Shown piece by piece: positions 1-7,382 of a DNA stretch of 15,664 nt; the first letter of the stretch is position 1, and each line of letters starts with the position of its first letter. The notes under the pieces are model-generated. The model saw only the letters and a program-made list of their open reading frames with translations, was not told where the DNA came from and made no database searches. Source of the stretch: JALORV01 sp044225415 (GTDB lineage: Bacteria > Pseudomonadota > Gammaproteobacteria > Burkholderiales > Burkholderiaceae_F); contig JBGAIO010000082.1 of NCBI GenBank assembly GCA_044225415.1, positions 1 to 15,664 of the forward strand. Direction: 5' to 3'. The translations under genes were made by a program, and so were the position numbers.

Positions 1-710
1 GGTGCAGTGACGACGCTTGACGCCGGCGCAACCACCGGCGCGACGATAGCGGTCGATACCGTGGTGGTCGGGTTCGACGGCGGCGCCGTGGTCGCGGCGG
101 GCGCCGCCGACGCCGTCTGTACCGGCGCATCCCCGCGCTGCCACGTGCCCGCGGCGATCTGCGTCATCGTGATGCGCTCGAGCTCCACTTCGCCTGTGCC
201 GCCCGCCGCGACACCGAGCTTCGTCGCCGCGGCGTATGACAGGTCGATGATGCGGCCGTCGTGGAATGGCCCGCGGTCATTCACGCGCACGATCACGCTG
301 CGCCCGCTGCGCAGGCTCGTGACGCGCACGTAGCTCGGCAGCGGCAGCGTCGGGTGTGCGGCCGTCATCGCGAACATGTCGTAGATCTCGCCGCTGGCCG
401 TGCGGTTGCCATGGAACTGCTTGCCGTACCACGAGGCGACCCCGCGCTCGCGGAACGGCGGGTCGCCGGTCAGCGGCGTGTAGCTGCGGCCGAGCGCGAC
501 GTAGGGCTTCGCCGATCCGCGATGCGGCGGCTCGACTTTCGGTACGGCATCGGGGATCGCCGCGACGTCCGCGGGCACGCGATCGGGCGGGCCGTCGTCC
601 TGGTAGAACACCGAGCGCTTCGGCGGCGGCGCGGAACTGCACGCCGCCAGCATCATTGCCAGCACCGCAGCGCACGCAGCCGTGACCAGCCGCGGCGCGC
701 GATCCCGCAT
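1..710 (-). CDS. rlpA: RlpA septal-ring lytic transglycosylase lipoprotein (3' end outside window)
   Basis: RlpA cleaves glycan strands that lack stem peptides in septal peptidoglycan and is an outer-membrane lipoprotein. Reading leftwards from the ATG at 710, the product starts with a short basic/hydrophobic signal and a lipobox LAAC, placing the lipidated cysteine at residue 24. A double-psi beta-barrel follows at about residues 87-180, with GVASWYG, TASGEIYD and VNDRGPFHDGRIIDLSYAAA. Glu108, His119 and Asp145 sit where the RlpA active-site residues are expected. An Ala/Pro/Thr/Val-rich linker then runs off the edge, and a SPOR domain probably lies beyond. The start codon shares one base with the rodA stop (TGATG), so the two are probably translationally coupled. 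No stop is reached in the 236 codons seen. Confidence 0.92.
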   Translation of the reverse strand, partial: MRDRAPRLVTAACAAVLAMMLAACSSAPPPKRSVFYQDDGPPDRVPADVAAIPDAVPKVEPPHRGSAKPYVALGRSYTPLTGDPPFRERGVASWYGKQFHGNRTASGEIYDMFAMTAAHPTLPLPSYVRVTSLRSGRSVIVRVNDRGPFHDGRIIDLSYAAATKLGVAAGGTGEVELERITMTQIAAGTWQRGDAPVQTASAAPAATTAPPSNPTTTVSTAIVAPVVAPASSVVTA

Positions 711-1828
711 CAGCTCTGCACCAGCTTGCGCTGCCCGCCGATCGACATCAGCATGCCGCACGCCATGCCGAGCGTGACCAGCGCGGTCCCGCCGTAGGAG
801 ATGAAAGGCAGCGGCACGCCCACCACCGGCAGGATGCCGCTCACCATGCCCATGTTGACGAAGGCATAGGTGAACACGATCAGCGCCAGCGCCGCGGCGA
901 GCAGCCGCGCGAACAGCGTCGGCGCGCTGATCGCGATGCTCATCGCGCGCCAGATCAGCGCGAAGAACAGCAGCACCAGCACGACGTTGCCGACCAGTCC
1001 GAACTCCTCCGAGTACACGGCGAAGATGAAGTCGCTGGTGCGCTCCGGAATGAATTCCAGGTGCGTCTGCGTGCCCTGCATCCAGCCCTTGCCGAACACG
1101 CCGCCCGAGCCGATGGCGATCATCGCCTGCAGCGTGTGGAAGCCCTTGCCCAGCGGATCGGTCGACGGATCGATCAGCGTCATCACGCGCTCGCGCTGGT
1201 AGTCGTGCAGCATCGTCCACGCCAGCGGCAGCGCGGCCAGTCCGGCGACGATCATCGCGGCCAGCCACTTCCACGGCAGGCCCGCGAAGAAGATGACGAA
1301 CGAGCCCGCCGCCAGCACCAGCAGCGCGGTGCCGAGGTCCGGCTGCTTCGCGATCAGCGCCACCGGCATCACCACCAGCACGGCGGCCACCAGGAAGTCG
1401 AGGCTGCGCAGCGCGCCTTCGCGTTTGTGGAAGTACCACGCCAGCATCATCGGCAGGCCGAGCTTCATGATCTCCGCTGGCTGGATGCGGCCCACGCCGA
1501 TGTCGAGCCAGCGGGTCGCGCCCTTGACGGTCACGCCTGCGACTTCGGTGGCCACCAGCAGCCCGAGGCCCACCATGTAGATCGGCACCGCCAGCCGCAT
1601 CAGCAGCTGCGGCGGCACGTTGGCGACGACGAACATCACGCCCAGCGCCACGGCCAGGTTGCGCAGCTGGTCCGTCACCCGCCACGGAAAGTCGGCACCG
1701 GCCGAGTAGAGCGTCGTCATGCCGATCACCGCGAGGCAGCCCACCAGCGCGAGCAGCGCCGGATCGAGCACGGCGATGTAGGGGCGCACCAGCCGGCCGG
1801 CGCGCGTGCCCAGCGTTGCTTCGTTCAT
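710..1828 (-). CDS. rodA: RodA (MrdB) rod-shape peptidoglycan glycosyltransferase, SEDS family
   Basis: RodA polymerises lipid II into glycan strands for side-wall growth and works in a complex with PBP2. The 372-residue product is close to the usual length (about 370) and is almost wholly hydrophobic, as expected for about ten membrane segments. Family landmarks are ATRWLDIG (Trp107), KQPDLGTALL at about 161-170, the long loop with EFIPERTSDFIFAVYSEE (Asp266 at the expected catalytic position), and the C-terminal GVPLPFISYGGTAL. A longer upstream reading in this frame only runs through mrdA sequence, so the ATG at 1828 is chosen. It overlaps the mrdA stop by four bases (ATGA). Being next to mrdA supports rodA rather than the division paralogue ftsW. 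Confidence 0.96.
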   Translation of the reverse strand: MNEATLGTRAGRLVRPYIAVLDPALLALVGCLAVIGMTTLYSAGADFPWRVTDQLRNLAVALGVMFVVANVPPQLLMRLAVPIYMVGLGLLVATEVAGVTVKGATRWLDIGVGRIQPAEIMKLGLPMMLAWYFHKREGALRSLDFLVAAVLVVMPVALIAKQPDLGTALLVLAAGSFVIFFAGLPWKWLAAMIVAGLAALPLAWTMLHDYQRERVMTLIDPSTDPLGKGFHTLQAMIAIGSGGVFGKGWMQGTQTHLEFIPERTSDFIFAVYSEEFGLVGNVVLVLLFFALIWRAMSIAISAPTLFARLLAAALALIVFTYAFVNMGMVSGILPVVGVPLPFISYGGTALVTLGMACGMLMSIGGQRKLVQS

Positions 1829-3771
1829 CGCATCACTCTCGGCGGACCGGCGAGCGCCGGCACGGCCGCCGCGACGCGCTGCGGATTGCGCTCGCGCGGC
1901 TGCTCTTCCTCGTCCACGCTGTCGTCGGTGGGCACGGGGCCGGCGGGCTTCTTGCCGAGCAGGTAGTAGTCGATGGCCGCGCGTGCGATCGGCGCGGCCG
2001 CGCGCGCGCCGAAGCCGCCGTTCTCCACCAGCACCGCGATCGCGATCTTCGGCTCGTCCGCCGGCGCGAAGGCGATGAACAGCGAATGGTCGCGATGCCG
2101 CTCGGCGACCTTCGCCTCGTTGTACTTCTCGCCCTGCTTGATGCCGACCACCTGCGCCGTGCCGGTCTTGCCGCCGACCTTGTAGGGCACGCCCGCGAAG
2201 GCCGCACGGCCGGTGCCGCTGATGTTGACGTCGACCATCGCGTCGCGCACCACCTTCAGGTGCTCGGGCTTCAGCGGGATGCGATAGCTTTCCGTGGGCA
2301 CGGTCAGCTTCTTCACGCCGGTGCGCGTGTCCTCGACTTCCTTCACCAGGTGCGGCTTCATCACCACGCCGCCGTTGGCGAGCGTGGCCGTCGCGTGCGC
2401 CAGCTGCAGCAGCGTGAAGGCGTTGTAACCCTGCCCGATGCCGATGGAGATGGTCTCGCCCGGATACCACTTCTGCTTGAAGCGCCGCTCTTTCCACGCG
2501 GAAGACGGCAGGATGCCGGTCTGCTCGCCCTCGACGTCGATGCCGGTGACCTGGCCGAAGCCCCACGGCTTCATGAAGTCGTGGATCACGTCCACGCCCA
2601 GGTCGTTGGCCACCTGGTAGTAGTAGATGTCGCTCGACTTGACGATGGACTTGTGCATGTCCACCGCGCCCAGCGGCACCTTGTTGGAATCGCGGAACAC
2701 GCGGTTGCCGAAGTTGAAGGTGCCGGTGTCGTTGATCACCTGGTCGGCGCGGCGCTTGCCGGTTTCCAGCGCGGCCAGCGCGAGGAAGGGCTTGTAGGTC
2801 GAGCCGATCGGATACGTGCCGCGCAGCGCGCGGTTGAGCAGCGGCTTGTCCGGGTCGTTGTTCAGTTCATCCCAGCTCTTCGGGTCGATGCCGTCGACGA
2901 AGAGGTTCGGATCGAAGTTCGGCATCGACACGAAGGCCAGCACGTCGCCGGTGGCCGGCTCGATGGCGATCAGCGCGCCGCGCCGGTCGCCGAAGGCCTG
3001 TTCGACCACGCGCTGCAGTTCGATGTCGACCGACAGCGTCAGGTTGTTGCCGGGCAGCGACGGCGTGCGCTCCAGCGTGCGCACCGCGCGCCCGCCGGCG
3101 GTGATCTCGACGCGCTCGTTGCCGGTGGTGCCGTGCAGCTCGCCCTCGTAGCTCTGCTCGATGCCCAGCTTGCCGATGTGCTCGGTGCCGACGTAGGCCG
3201 CGGGATCGCCGAGCTTCTCGATGCGCTCGAGGTCGCGCTGCGAGATGCGGCCGATGTAGCCGAGCATGTGCGCGCCGAGCGTGCCCATCGGATAGTCGCG
3301 GAACAGCCGCGCGCGCAGCTCCACGCCGGGGAAGCGATAGCGCTGCGCGGAGAAGCGTGCGACTTCCTCGTCGCTGAGGCGCGTGCGGATCGGCACGGAG
3401 TCGAAGCGCTTGGTGTCTTCCATCAGCTTGCGGAAGCGGCGCCGGTCGCGCGGCTGCACGTCGACCACCTTCGCGAGTTCGTCGATGGTCGCGTCCAGGT
3501 CGGCGACCTTGGTGGGCGTGATCTCGAGCGTGTAGGCCGAATAGTTGCGCGCGATGATGCGGCCCTGCCGGTCGCGGATCAGCCCGCGGTTGGGCGCGAC
3601 CGGCAGCGTGGCGATGCGGTTGATCTCCGCCTGCGCGAGATAGGCGTCGTGCCTGACGACCTGCAGCCACGAGAAGCGCGCGATCAGCAGGGTGAAGCAG
3701 GTGAGCACCAGGCCCATGGCCACCAGCACGCGCACGCGGAAGTAGTGCACCTCGCGCTCGGGATTGCGCAT
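1825..3771 (-). CDS. mrdA: Penicillin-binding protein 2 (MrdA), peptidoglycan DD-transpeptidase
   Basis: PBP2 cross-links side-wall peptidoglycan in the periplasm, anchored by one N-terminal membrane segment (VRVLVAMGLVLTCFTLLIA), with RodA as partner. From the ATG at 3771 it has 648 residues, against 633 in E. coli. The PBP dimer/pedestal domain contains RGLIRDRQGRIIARNY and YIGRISQRDLERI. The transpeptidase domain carries all three signature motifs: SxxK as STYK (Ser324), SxD as SSD (379-381) and KTG as KTGTAQV (Lys535). I prefer 3771 because AAGGG lies just upstream and MRNPEREVHYF matches the usual start of the family. An ATG at 3849 and a GTG at 3870 are in frame and would add an Arg-rich cytoplasmic extension of 26 or 33 residues. 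It is the first gene of the mrdA-rodA-rlpA operon. Confidence 0.95.
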   Translation of the reverse strand: MRNPEREVHYFRVRVLVAMGLVLTCFTLLIARFSWLQVVRHDAYLAQAEINRIATLPVAPNRGLIRDRQGRIIARNYSAYTLEITPTKVADLDATIDELAKVVDVQPRDRRRFRKLMEDTKRFDSVPIRTRLSDEEVARFSAQRYRFPGVELRARLFRDYPMGTLGAHMLGYIGRISQRDLERIEKLGDPAAYVGTEHIGKLGIEQSYEGELHGTTGNERVEITAGGRAVRTLERTPSLPGNNLTLSVDIELQRVVEQAFGDRRGALIAIEPATGDVLAFVSMPNFDPNLFVDGIDPKSWDELNNDPDKPLLNRALRGTYPIGSTYKPFLALAALETGKRRADQVINDTGTFNFGNRVFRDSNKVPLGAVDMHKSIVKSSDIYYYQVANDLGVDVIHDFMKPWGFGQVTGIDVEGEQTGILPSSAWKERRFKQKWYPGETISIGIGQGYNAFTLLQLAHATATLANGGVVMKPHLVKEVEDTRTGVKKLTVPTESYRIPLKPEHLKVVRDAMVDVNISGTGRAAFAGVPYKVGGKTGTAQVVGIKQGEKYNEAKVAERHRDHSLFIAFAPADEPKIAIAVLVENGGFGARAAAPIARAAIDYYLLGKKPAGPVPTDDSVDEEEQPRERNPQRVAAAVPALAGPPRVMR

Positions 3772-3923
3772 CGCGCCCTTGCTCGGGCCGAACGTCAGCC
3801 CGTCGCCGCTGCCGCGGCGCCGACGTCGAAGCCAGCGAGGAAGAGCCATGGGCGGAGCCGCGGCGGGCACTGCGTCGATGCGGTCCGGTTCCGCAGATGC
3901 AGGCGGGGTGGAAAACGGGGCGG

Positions 3924-3929
3924 ATTATA
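3924..3929 (-). promoter_or_regulatory. Candidate -10 box (TATAAT) for the mrdA operon
   Basis: Read on the minus strand, the sequence contains a perfect TATAAT about 150 bases upstream of the preferred mrdA start and upstream of both alternative starts. No good TTGACA-like -35 box is seen at the ideal distance, so the promoter is tentative. Confidence 0.35.
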
Positions 3930-3990
3930 GGAGGCGGCGCTTCGAAGAATGCCTCGAAATCGGCGGGGAACTCGAGCAGAAGAAAGATGG

Positions 3991-4128
3991 ATCCCCGCTT
4001 TCGCGGGGATGACAGCACGTGGCGTGTCGCCCCGGCGCAGGCCGGGGCTAAGTTGACGTTGCGCTGCAAATTGGGCCCCGGCCTGCGCCGGGCGACGAAC
4101 CGGTTGTCATCTCCGCGAAAGCGGGGAT
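3991..4128. repeat. Nested inverted-repeat element made of four short palindromes (REP/REPIN-like)
   Basis: Four GC-rich hairpins lie in the order A, B, B', A'. A is ATCCCCGCTTTCGCGGGGAT at 3991-4010 (8-base arms, 4-base loop, perfect). B is GCCCCGGCGCAGGCCGGGGC at 4029-4048 (perfect). B' at 4075-4094 and A' at 4109-4128 are the inverted copies with about one mismatch each. The whole block is therefore symmetrical about roughly 4060. Palindromes of the A type are widespread, non-coding intergenic repeats in high-GC proteobacteria. The block lies between the divergent mrdA operon and the ygbA-like gene. It might act as a transcript-end hairpin, but no T-run follows. Confidence 0.75.
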
Positions 4129-4224
4129 TGACCTTCTACCCCGCCCTCCGGACTTTCCCTCGACCCGCCTTCCCCCTTGATCCCGCTCAGCCCCGGCCGC
4201 CCCCACCTGCCCGGACAATGCCGC

Positions 4225-4728
4225 ATGGCTGAAGCGCCCTCCCCCCGCACGATCCCGATCCGCGTCAGCCGCGACCGACCCACCACGCCACGACTGATGC
4301 GCGAGCAGCGCACGCTCGAAGCGATGCAGGCGATCTGGTGCCGCGACAAGCACGGCGCGCAACCCGACGGCGGACTATGCCCGGCCTGTCGCGACCTGAT
4401 GGCCTACGCGGCCAAGCGGCTGGCGGTGTGCCCGTACGGCGAGGAAAAGCCGGTCTGCGCCAAATGCCAGATCCATTGCTACGGACCGAAGCAGCGCGAG
4501 GAAGTCCGCGAGGTCATGCGCCATTCGGGGCCGAAGATGATCCTGCGTCACCCGCTCCTGGCCATCGGGCACGTGCTGGACAAGCGCTACGTCGCGCCGC
4601 CTAAGCCGCGCGCCAAGGTGCGGTCAGCGACGGCGAACGCGTCGGCAACAGCCACCGCAAGCTCTCCGGCCGACGCAGCCATCGCATCGGTCGAAGCCGA
4701 GCCGTCCTCTCACGAAACCGCCGCCTGA
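4225..4728 (+). CDS. YgbA-like 'nitrous oxide-stimulated promoter' family protein
   Basis: The 167-residue product matches the small cysteine-rich family that includes E. coli YgbA, whose gene responds to nitrosative stress through NsrR; its biochemical role is not firmly known. Landmarks are the LMREQRTLEAM start of the domain, CPAC, AVCPYGEEKPVCAKCQIHCY and VMRHSGPKMILRHPLLAIGH. Seven cysteines (39, 52, 55, 69, 78, 81, 85) suggest a metal or Fe-S site, which is an inference. After about residue 122 the protein has a low-complexity Ala/Ser/Thr tail that the E. coli protein lacks. The ATG at 4225 is chosen; an in-frame TTG at 4177 would add 16 unconserved residues. The 3' end overlaps the convergent LysR gene by 19 bases. 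No NsrR-type dyad was seen upstream. Confidence 0.85.
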   Translation: MAEAPSPRTIPIRVSRDRPTTPRLMREQRTLEAMQAIWCRDKHGAQPDGGLCPACRDLMAYAAKRLAVCPYGEEKPVCAKCQIHCYGPKQREEVREVMRHSGPKMILRHPLLAIGHVLDKRYVAPPKPRAKVRSATANASATATASSPADAAIASVEAEPSSHETAA

Positions 4729-5696
4729 TTCGCGCGAACCGCGGTGCGCCGTGGTGCGCGGACACGCCGCTGCGCCGATGCCGCCGCCGCGCGGCCCGCC
4801 TTGAGCTCCGCGATGCGCTCGCTGAGCCGATCGGTCAGCAGTTGCGTGAAGGTTCGGACCGCGGCCGATTGCGGTCCCGGCTTCAGGTAAAGCGAGACGT
4901 CGACCAGCCCCAGGTCGGGAAGGCCGAACCGGTCATTGACGATCTCGAGTTCCGGCCGCAGACCTTCCGGCGTCCGGATCGTTACGCCCAGGCCCGCCTG
5001 CACAGCGGTCCACACGCCATAGAGGCTCGGGCTGGTCAGCGACACGGCCCACGGAATGCTCGCCGCGTCCAGCGCTGCCACCGCCTTGTCGCGGAAGCGG
5101 CATGGCGCCGTGAACACCGTCAGCGGCAGCGGTGTCGAGCGATCCCATGCGAAATCGCGATGCGCTATCCAGACCAGCGGCAGATGGCCGACACGCACGC
5201 AACGGCCACGTTCGCCCAGTCCCAGTGCAAGGGCCAGATCGAGCTCGCCGGCCTCCACCGCCTGTACCGAGCGCGTGCCGCCGTCGATGCGTACCTCCAG
5301 CGACATCGACGGAATGCCGCGACGGAATTGCGCCAGCACCGGCGGCAGCCAAGCTTCGCCGAAATCCTGCGAACAGCCGAAGTGCACCTGACCCGACACG
5401 TCCGCGCCCTGCATCGCCTGCAAAGCCTCGTCGTTCAGCGCCAGCATCCGGCGTGCATAGCCCAGCAGCAGTTCGCCTGCTTCCGTCATGACCAGGCGCC
5501 GCCCGCGCCGCCTGAACAGCGCCTGACCGGCACGTTGCTCGAGCCGCTTCATCTGCAGGCTGATGGCCGCCTGCGTGCGGCCGATGCGCTCGCCTGCTCG
5601 CGCCAGCCCGCCCAGCTCGGCCATCGCCACGTAGGCGCGCAGCGCATCCAGGTCGAGCAGGCGTGACGGGTGGTTGCCGGTACCGGATTCGTCCAT
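4710..5696 (-). CDS. LysR-type transcriptional regulator
   Basis: The product is a DNA-binding regulator of 328 residues, typical for the family. The winged helix-turn-helix is at about residues 15-75 (LDALRAYVAMAELGGLARAG, then RTQAAISLQMKRLEQRAGQ). It is followed by a linker helix and a periplasmic-binding-like effector domain beginning near VHFGCSQDFGEAWLP. Its best-known relatives include activators with the HTH variant RTQAAISLQMK, but I cannot name the effector. The ATG at 5696 is chosen; a TTG at 5729 would run the frame through the operator-like dyad. The gene is divergent from the RraA/CitE-like/Bug gene set, so it probably controls those genes and itself. The C-terminus is Arg/Ala-rich low complexity and overlaps the end of the YgbA-like gene. 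Confidence 0.92.
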   Translation of the reverse strand: MDESGTGNHPSRLLDLDALRAYVAMAELGGLARAGERIGRTQAAISLQMKRLEQRAGQALFRRRGRRLVMTEAGELLLGYARRMLALNDEALQAMQGADVSGQVHFGCSQDFGEAWLPPVLAQFRRGIPSMSLEVRIDGGTRSVQAVEAGELDLALALGLGERGRCVRVGHLPLVWIAHRDFAWDRSTPLPLTVFTAPCRFRDKAVAALDAASIPWAVSLTSPSLYGVWTAVQAGLGVTIRTPEGLRPELEIVNDRFGLPDLGLVDVSLYLKPGPQSAAVRTFTQLLTDRLSERIAELKAGRAAAASAQRRVRAPRRTAVRANQAAVS

Positions 5697-5703
5697 CGGA
5701 CAC

Positions 5704-5722
5704 TCAATCAATGCTTGATTGA
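5704..5722. promoter_or_regulatory. Perfect dyad, candidate LysR-family operator (site 1)
   Basis: TCAATCAATGCTTGATTGA has perfect 8-base arms around a 3-base centre. It lies 7 bases upstream of the LysR start and contains T-N11-A spacing, the pattern preferred by LysR-type regulators. Binding here would suit autoregulation. Confidence 0.6.
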
Positions 5723-5724
5723 TA

Positions 5725-5750
5725 CTCAAGATCTTTTAACTGGTCTTGAG
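5725..5750. promoter_or_regulatory. Second dyad in the divergent promoter region (site 2)
   Basis: CTCAAGA (5725-5731) and TCTTGAG (5744-5750) are perfect 7-base inverted repeats 12 bases apart. They lie just beyond site 1 and 51 bases before the GTG of the RraA-like gene. A recognition site plus a nearby activation site is the usual LysR-type layout, so this could be the activation site. The assignment is an inference. Confidence 0.5.
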
Positions 5751-5800
5751 CGATGGCCGACTCTAGCATCCGGCCGAAGTCACCACAACGGAGACGCGCC

Positions 5801-6472
5801 GTGCAAACCGATTCGCGCATCATCAGCCAGTTGCTGGGCGTGTCCACGCCCAACGTGTCCGACGCGCTGGACCGCCTCGGCATCGAAGGCGCCCCGCAGG
5901 GCATCCTGCCGGTGTATCCGTGCGCGAAGATCGCCGGCCCTGCGGCGACGCTGAAAGTCGTGCCCCACGGCCAGGCGGAGGAGTCGATCGTGCTGGGCAC
6001 GCTGCGCGCCATCGTCAAGGGCGGTGCGGGGTCGGTGCTGGTGGTGGACGGCTCGGACAATCCTCACGTCAACAGCTTCGGTGGCGTGGCCGGCGCCACG
6101 GCCAAGCACCACGGCCTGGTGGGCTGCGTGTCGGACGCGGTGGTGCGCGACGTCGACGAATACAAGGGCTACGGCATGCCGGTGTATTGCCGAGGCATCG
6201 TGCAGCAGTCGGTGCGCGGACGTTCGGCGTGCGCCGGCTACGGAATCGAGATACGCCTCGCCGGCGTGCGCGTGCGGCCGGGCGACTACATCCTGGCCGA
6301 TGACAACGGCACCGTCGTGATCCCTGCCGAACGCATCCAGGAAGTCGTTGCCTTCGCGCAGAAGGTGAAGGCCACCGAAGAGCGCGTCATCGCGGAGATC
6401 CGCGCCGGTGCCGATCCGGTCGAGGCTCACCAGCGCGTCAACTACGACAACATGCTCAAGGCGGCGGCCTGA
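5801..6472 (+). CDS. RraA-like / 4-hydroxy-4-methyl-2-oxoglutarate aldolase family protein
   Basis: Family members are divalent-metal-dependent retro-aldolases and decarboxylases acting on pyruvate-derived acids; some relatives bind RNase E instead. The 223-residue product shows the family core: TPNVSDALDRLG near the N-terminus, VLVVDGSDN, SFGGVAGATAKHHGLVG and SDAVVRDVDEY, with Arg116-Asp117 at the substrate/metal positions. Residues 111-112 read SD where many members have (I)DG. The GTG at 5801 is chosen because GGAG sits 7 bases upstream and because earlier in-frame codons (from 5753) run through the promoter region. It is first in a three-gene set with the CitE-like lyase 15 bases downstream. 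That context favours a catabolic aldolase over an RNase E regulator. The true substrate cannot be read from sequence. Confidence 0.87.
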   Translation: MQTDSRIISQLLGVSTPNVSDALDRLGIEGAPQGILPVYPCAKIAGPAATLKVVPHGQAEESIVLGTLRAIVKGGAGSVLVVDGSDNPHVNSFGGVAGATAKHHGLVGCVSDAVVRDVDEYKGYGMPVYCRGIVQQSVRGRSACAGYGIEIRLAGVRVRPGDYILADDNGTVVIPAERIQEVVAFAQKVKATEERVIAEIRAGADPVEAHQRVNYDNMLKAAA

Positions 6473-6487
6473 CCGGCGTCAATCGAG

Positions 6488-7348
6488 ATGACCAGACCTG
6501 GCCGACGGCGATCCACCCTGTTCATCGGCGCGCTGGCGCTGGATTCGCTGCCGCGCGCGTTGGCGAGCGGCGCCGACCTGCTGTGCATCGACCTGGAAGA
6601 CGCAGTGCCGCCGGATCGCAAGGACGAGGGCCGCCGCGCGCTGCGGCAGGCGCTGGACGCTGAGTCATTCGGAATCCTCGGCGCCTCGCCGGCTCCGATG
6701 GCACGCATCAATCCCCTGACCACGCCCGAAGGCCGGGCGGATCTGGAGACTTTCGCCGCGAGACAGGGCGCATTGACCGCGCTGCTCCTGCCGAAAGTGG
6801 AATCCGATGACGAGATCCTCGAGTGTGCGGCCGTGCTCGAACGAGCCGCTGCAACACCGGACATCTACGCGATCATCGAGACCGCGATGGGGCTGGAAGC
6901 GGCCGCATCGATCGCTCTGTCCAGCCCACGCCTGAAGGCGCTCTACTTCGGGGGCTTCGATCTGTCCGCCGCGCTGGGCTGCGACATGGCATGGGAGCCG
7001 TTGCTGTACGCACGTTCACGCGTCGTGCACGCGGCGGCCCTGGCGGGAATCGGCTGCCACGACTCGCCGTATCCGCATATCGACGACATCGAAGGCCTGG
7101 CGGACGCCTGCCGGCGCGCGAAAGCGCTGGGCATGACGGGCAAGGCGGCCAAGAGCGCTGCGCAGATCGCGGCCATCCACCGCACCTTCACGCCGACGCG
7201 CAGCGAGCGCGACCGCGCGCGGCACATCGTCGCTGCGTTCAACGTCGATCCGACGCGACCGCTGTTCTTCGAAGGCCGTCTGTACGAACGCCCGGCGATA
7301 CGCCGCCTCGAGCAGTTGGCTGCCATCGACGATGTCGAAGACGCGTGA
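6488..7348 (+). CDS. HpcH/HpaI aldolase / citrate lyase beta subunit (CitE)-like protein
   Basis: Proteins of this TIM-barrel family make or cleave C-C bonds of acyl-CoA or 2-oxo acids with Mg2+. The 286-residue product has CIDLEDAVPP (Glu37, Asp38), MARINPL (Arg73), LLLPKVES, AIIETAMGL (Glu131) and FGGFDLSAALG (Asp158). Glu131 and Asp158 are the expected metal ligands. Near the C-terminus the usual IHPxQI element is replaced by KSAAQIAAIH, still followed by FTPT, which may mean a different substrate or acyl carrier from classical CitE. There is no strong Shine-Dalgarno; the ATG follows the RraA-like stop by 15 bases. It is probably co-transcribed with the genes on either side. No citrate lyase alpha or gamma gene is present, so it is not part of a citrate lyase complex here. 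Confidence 0.85.
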   Translation: MTRPGRRRSTLFIGALALDSLPRALASGADLLCIDLEDAVPPDRKDEGRRALRQALDAESFGILGASPAPMARINPLTTPEGRADLETFAARQGALTALLLPKVESDDEILECAAVLERAAATPDIYAIIETAMGLEAAASIALSSPRLKALYFGGFDLSAALGCDMAWEPLLYARSRVVHAAALAGIGCHDSPYPHIDDIEGLADACRRAKALGMTGKAAKSAAQIAAIHRTFTPTRSERDRARHIVAAFNVDPTRPLFFEGRLYERPAIRRLEQLAAIDDVEDA

Positions 7349-7382
7349 TGCAAACCACAAGAACACGATCAGGAGACCACCC

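Larger units (their letters stand above)
3772..4224. other. Intergenic region between mrdA and the YgbA-like gene
   Basis: About 450 bases separate the preferred starts of the two divergent genes. The part nearest mrdA (3772-3870) could be the N-terminal extension of PBP2. The rest holds the TATAAT box and the nested palindromes listed separately. The 4130-4220 stretch is pyrimidine-rich and shows no recognisable gene or operator. Confidence 0.6.

Noticed and set aside
710..2566. Extended rodA reading starting inside mrdA
   Set aside because: The part before 1828 is compositionally biased and overlaps the PBP2 coding frame; RodA homology begins exactly at 1828.
1816..3930. Open frame of about 700 codons on the plus strand
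   Set aside because: It is antisense to mrdA and rodA, His/Arg/Ala/Val-rich with no domain, and arises from GC-rich third positions.
3991..4128. CRISPR array
   Set aside because: The repeats are two kinds of palindrome in mirrored order, not direct repeats of equal length with unique spacers, and no cas genes are present.
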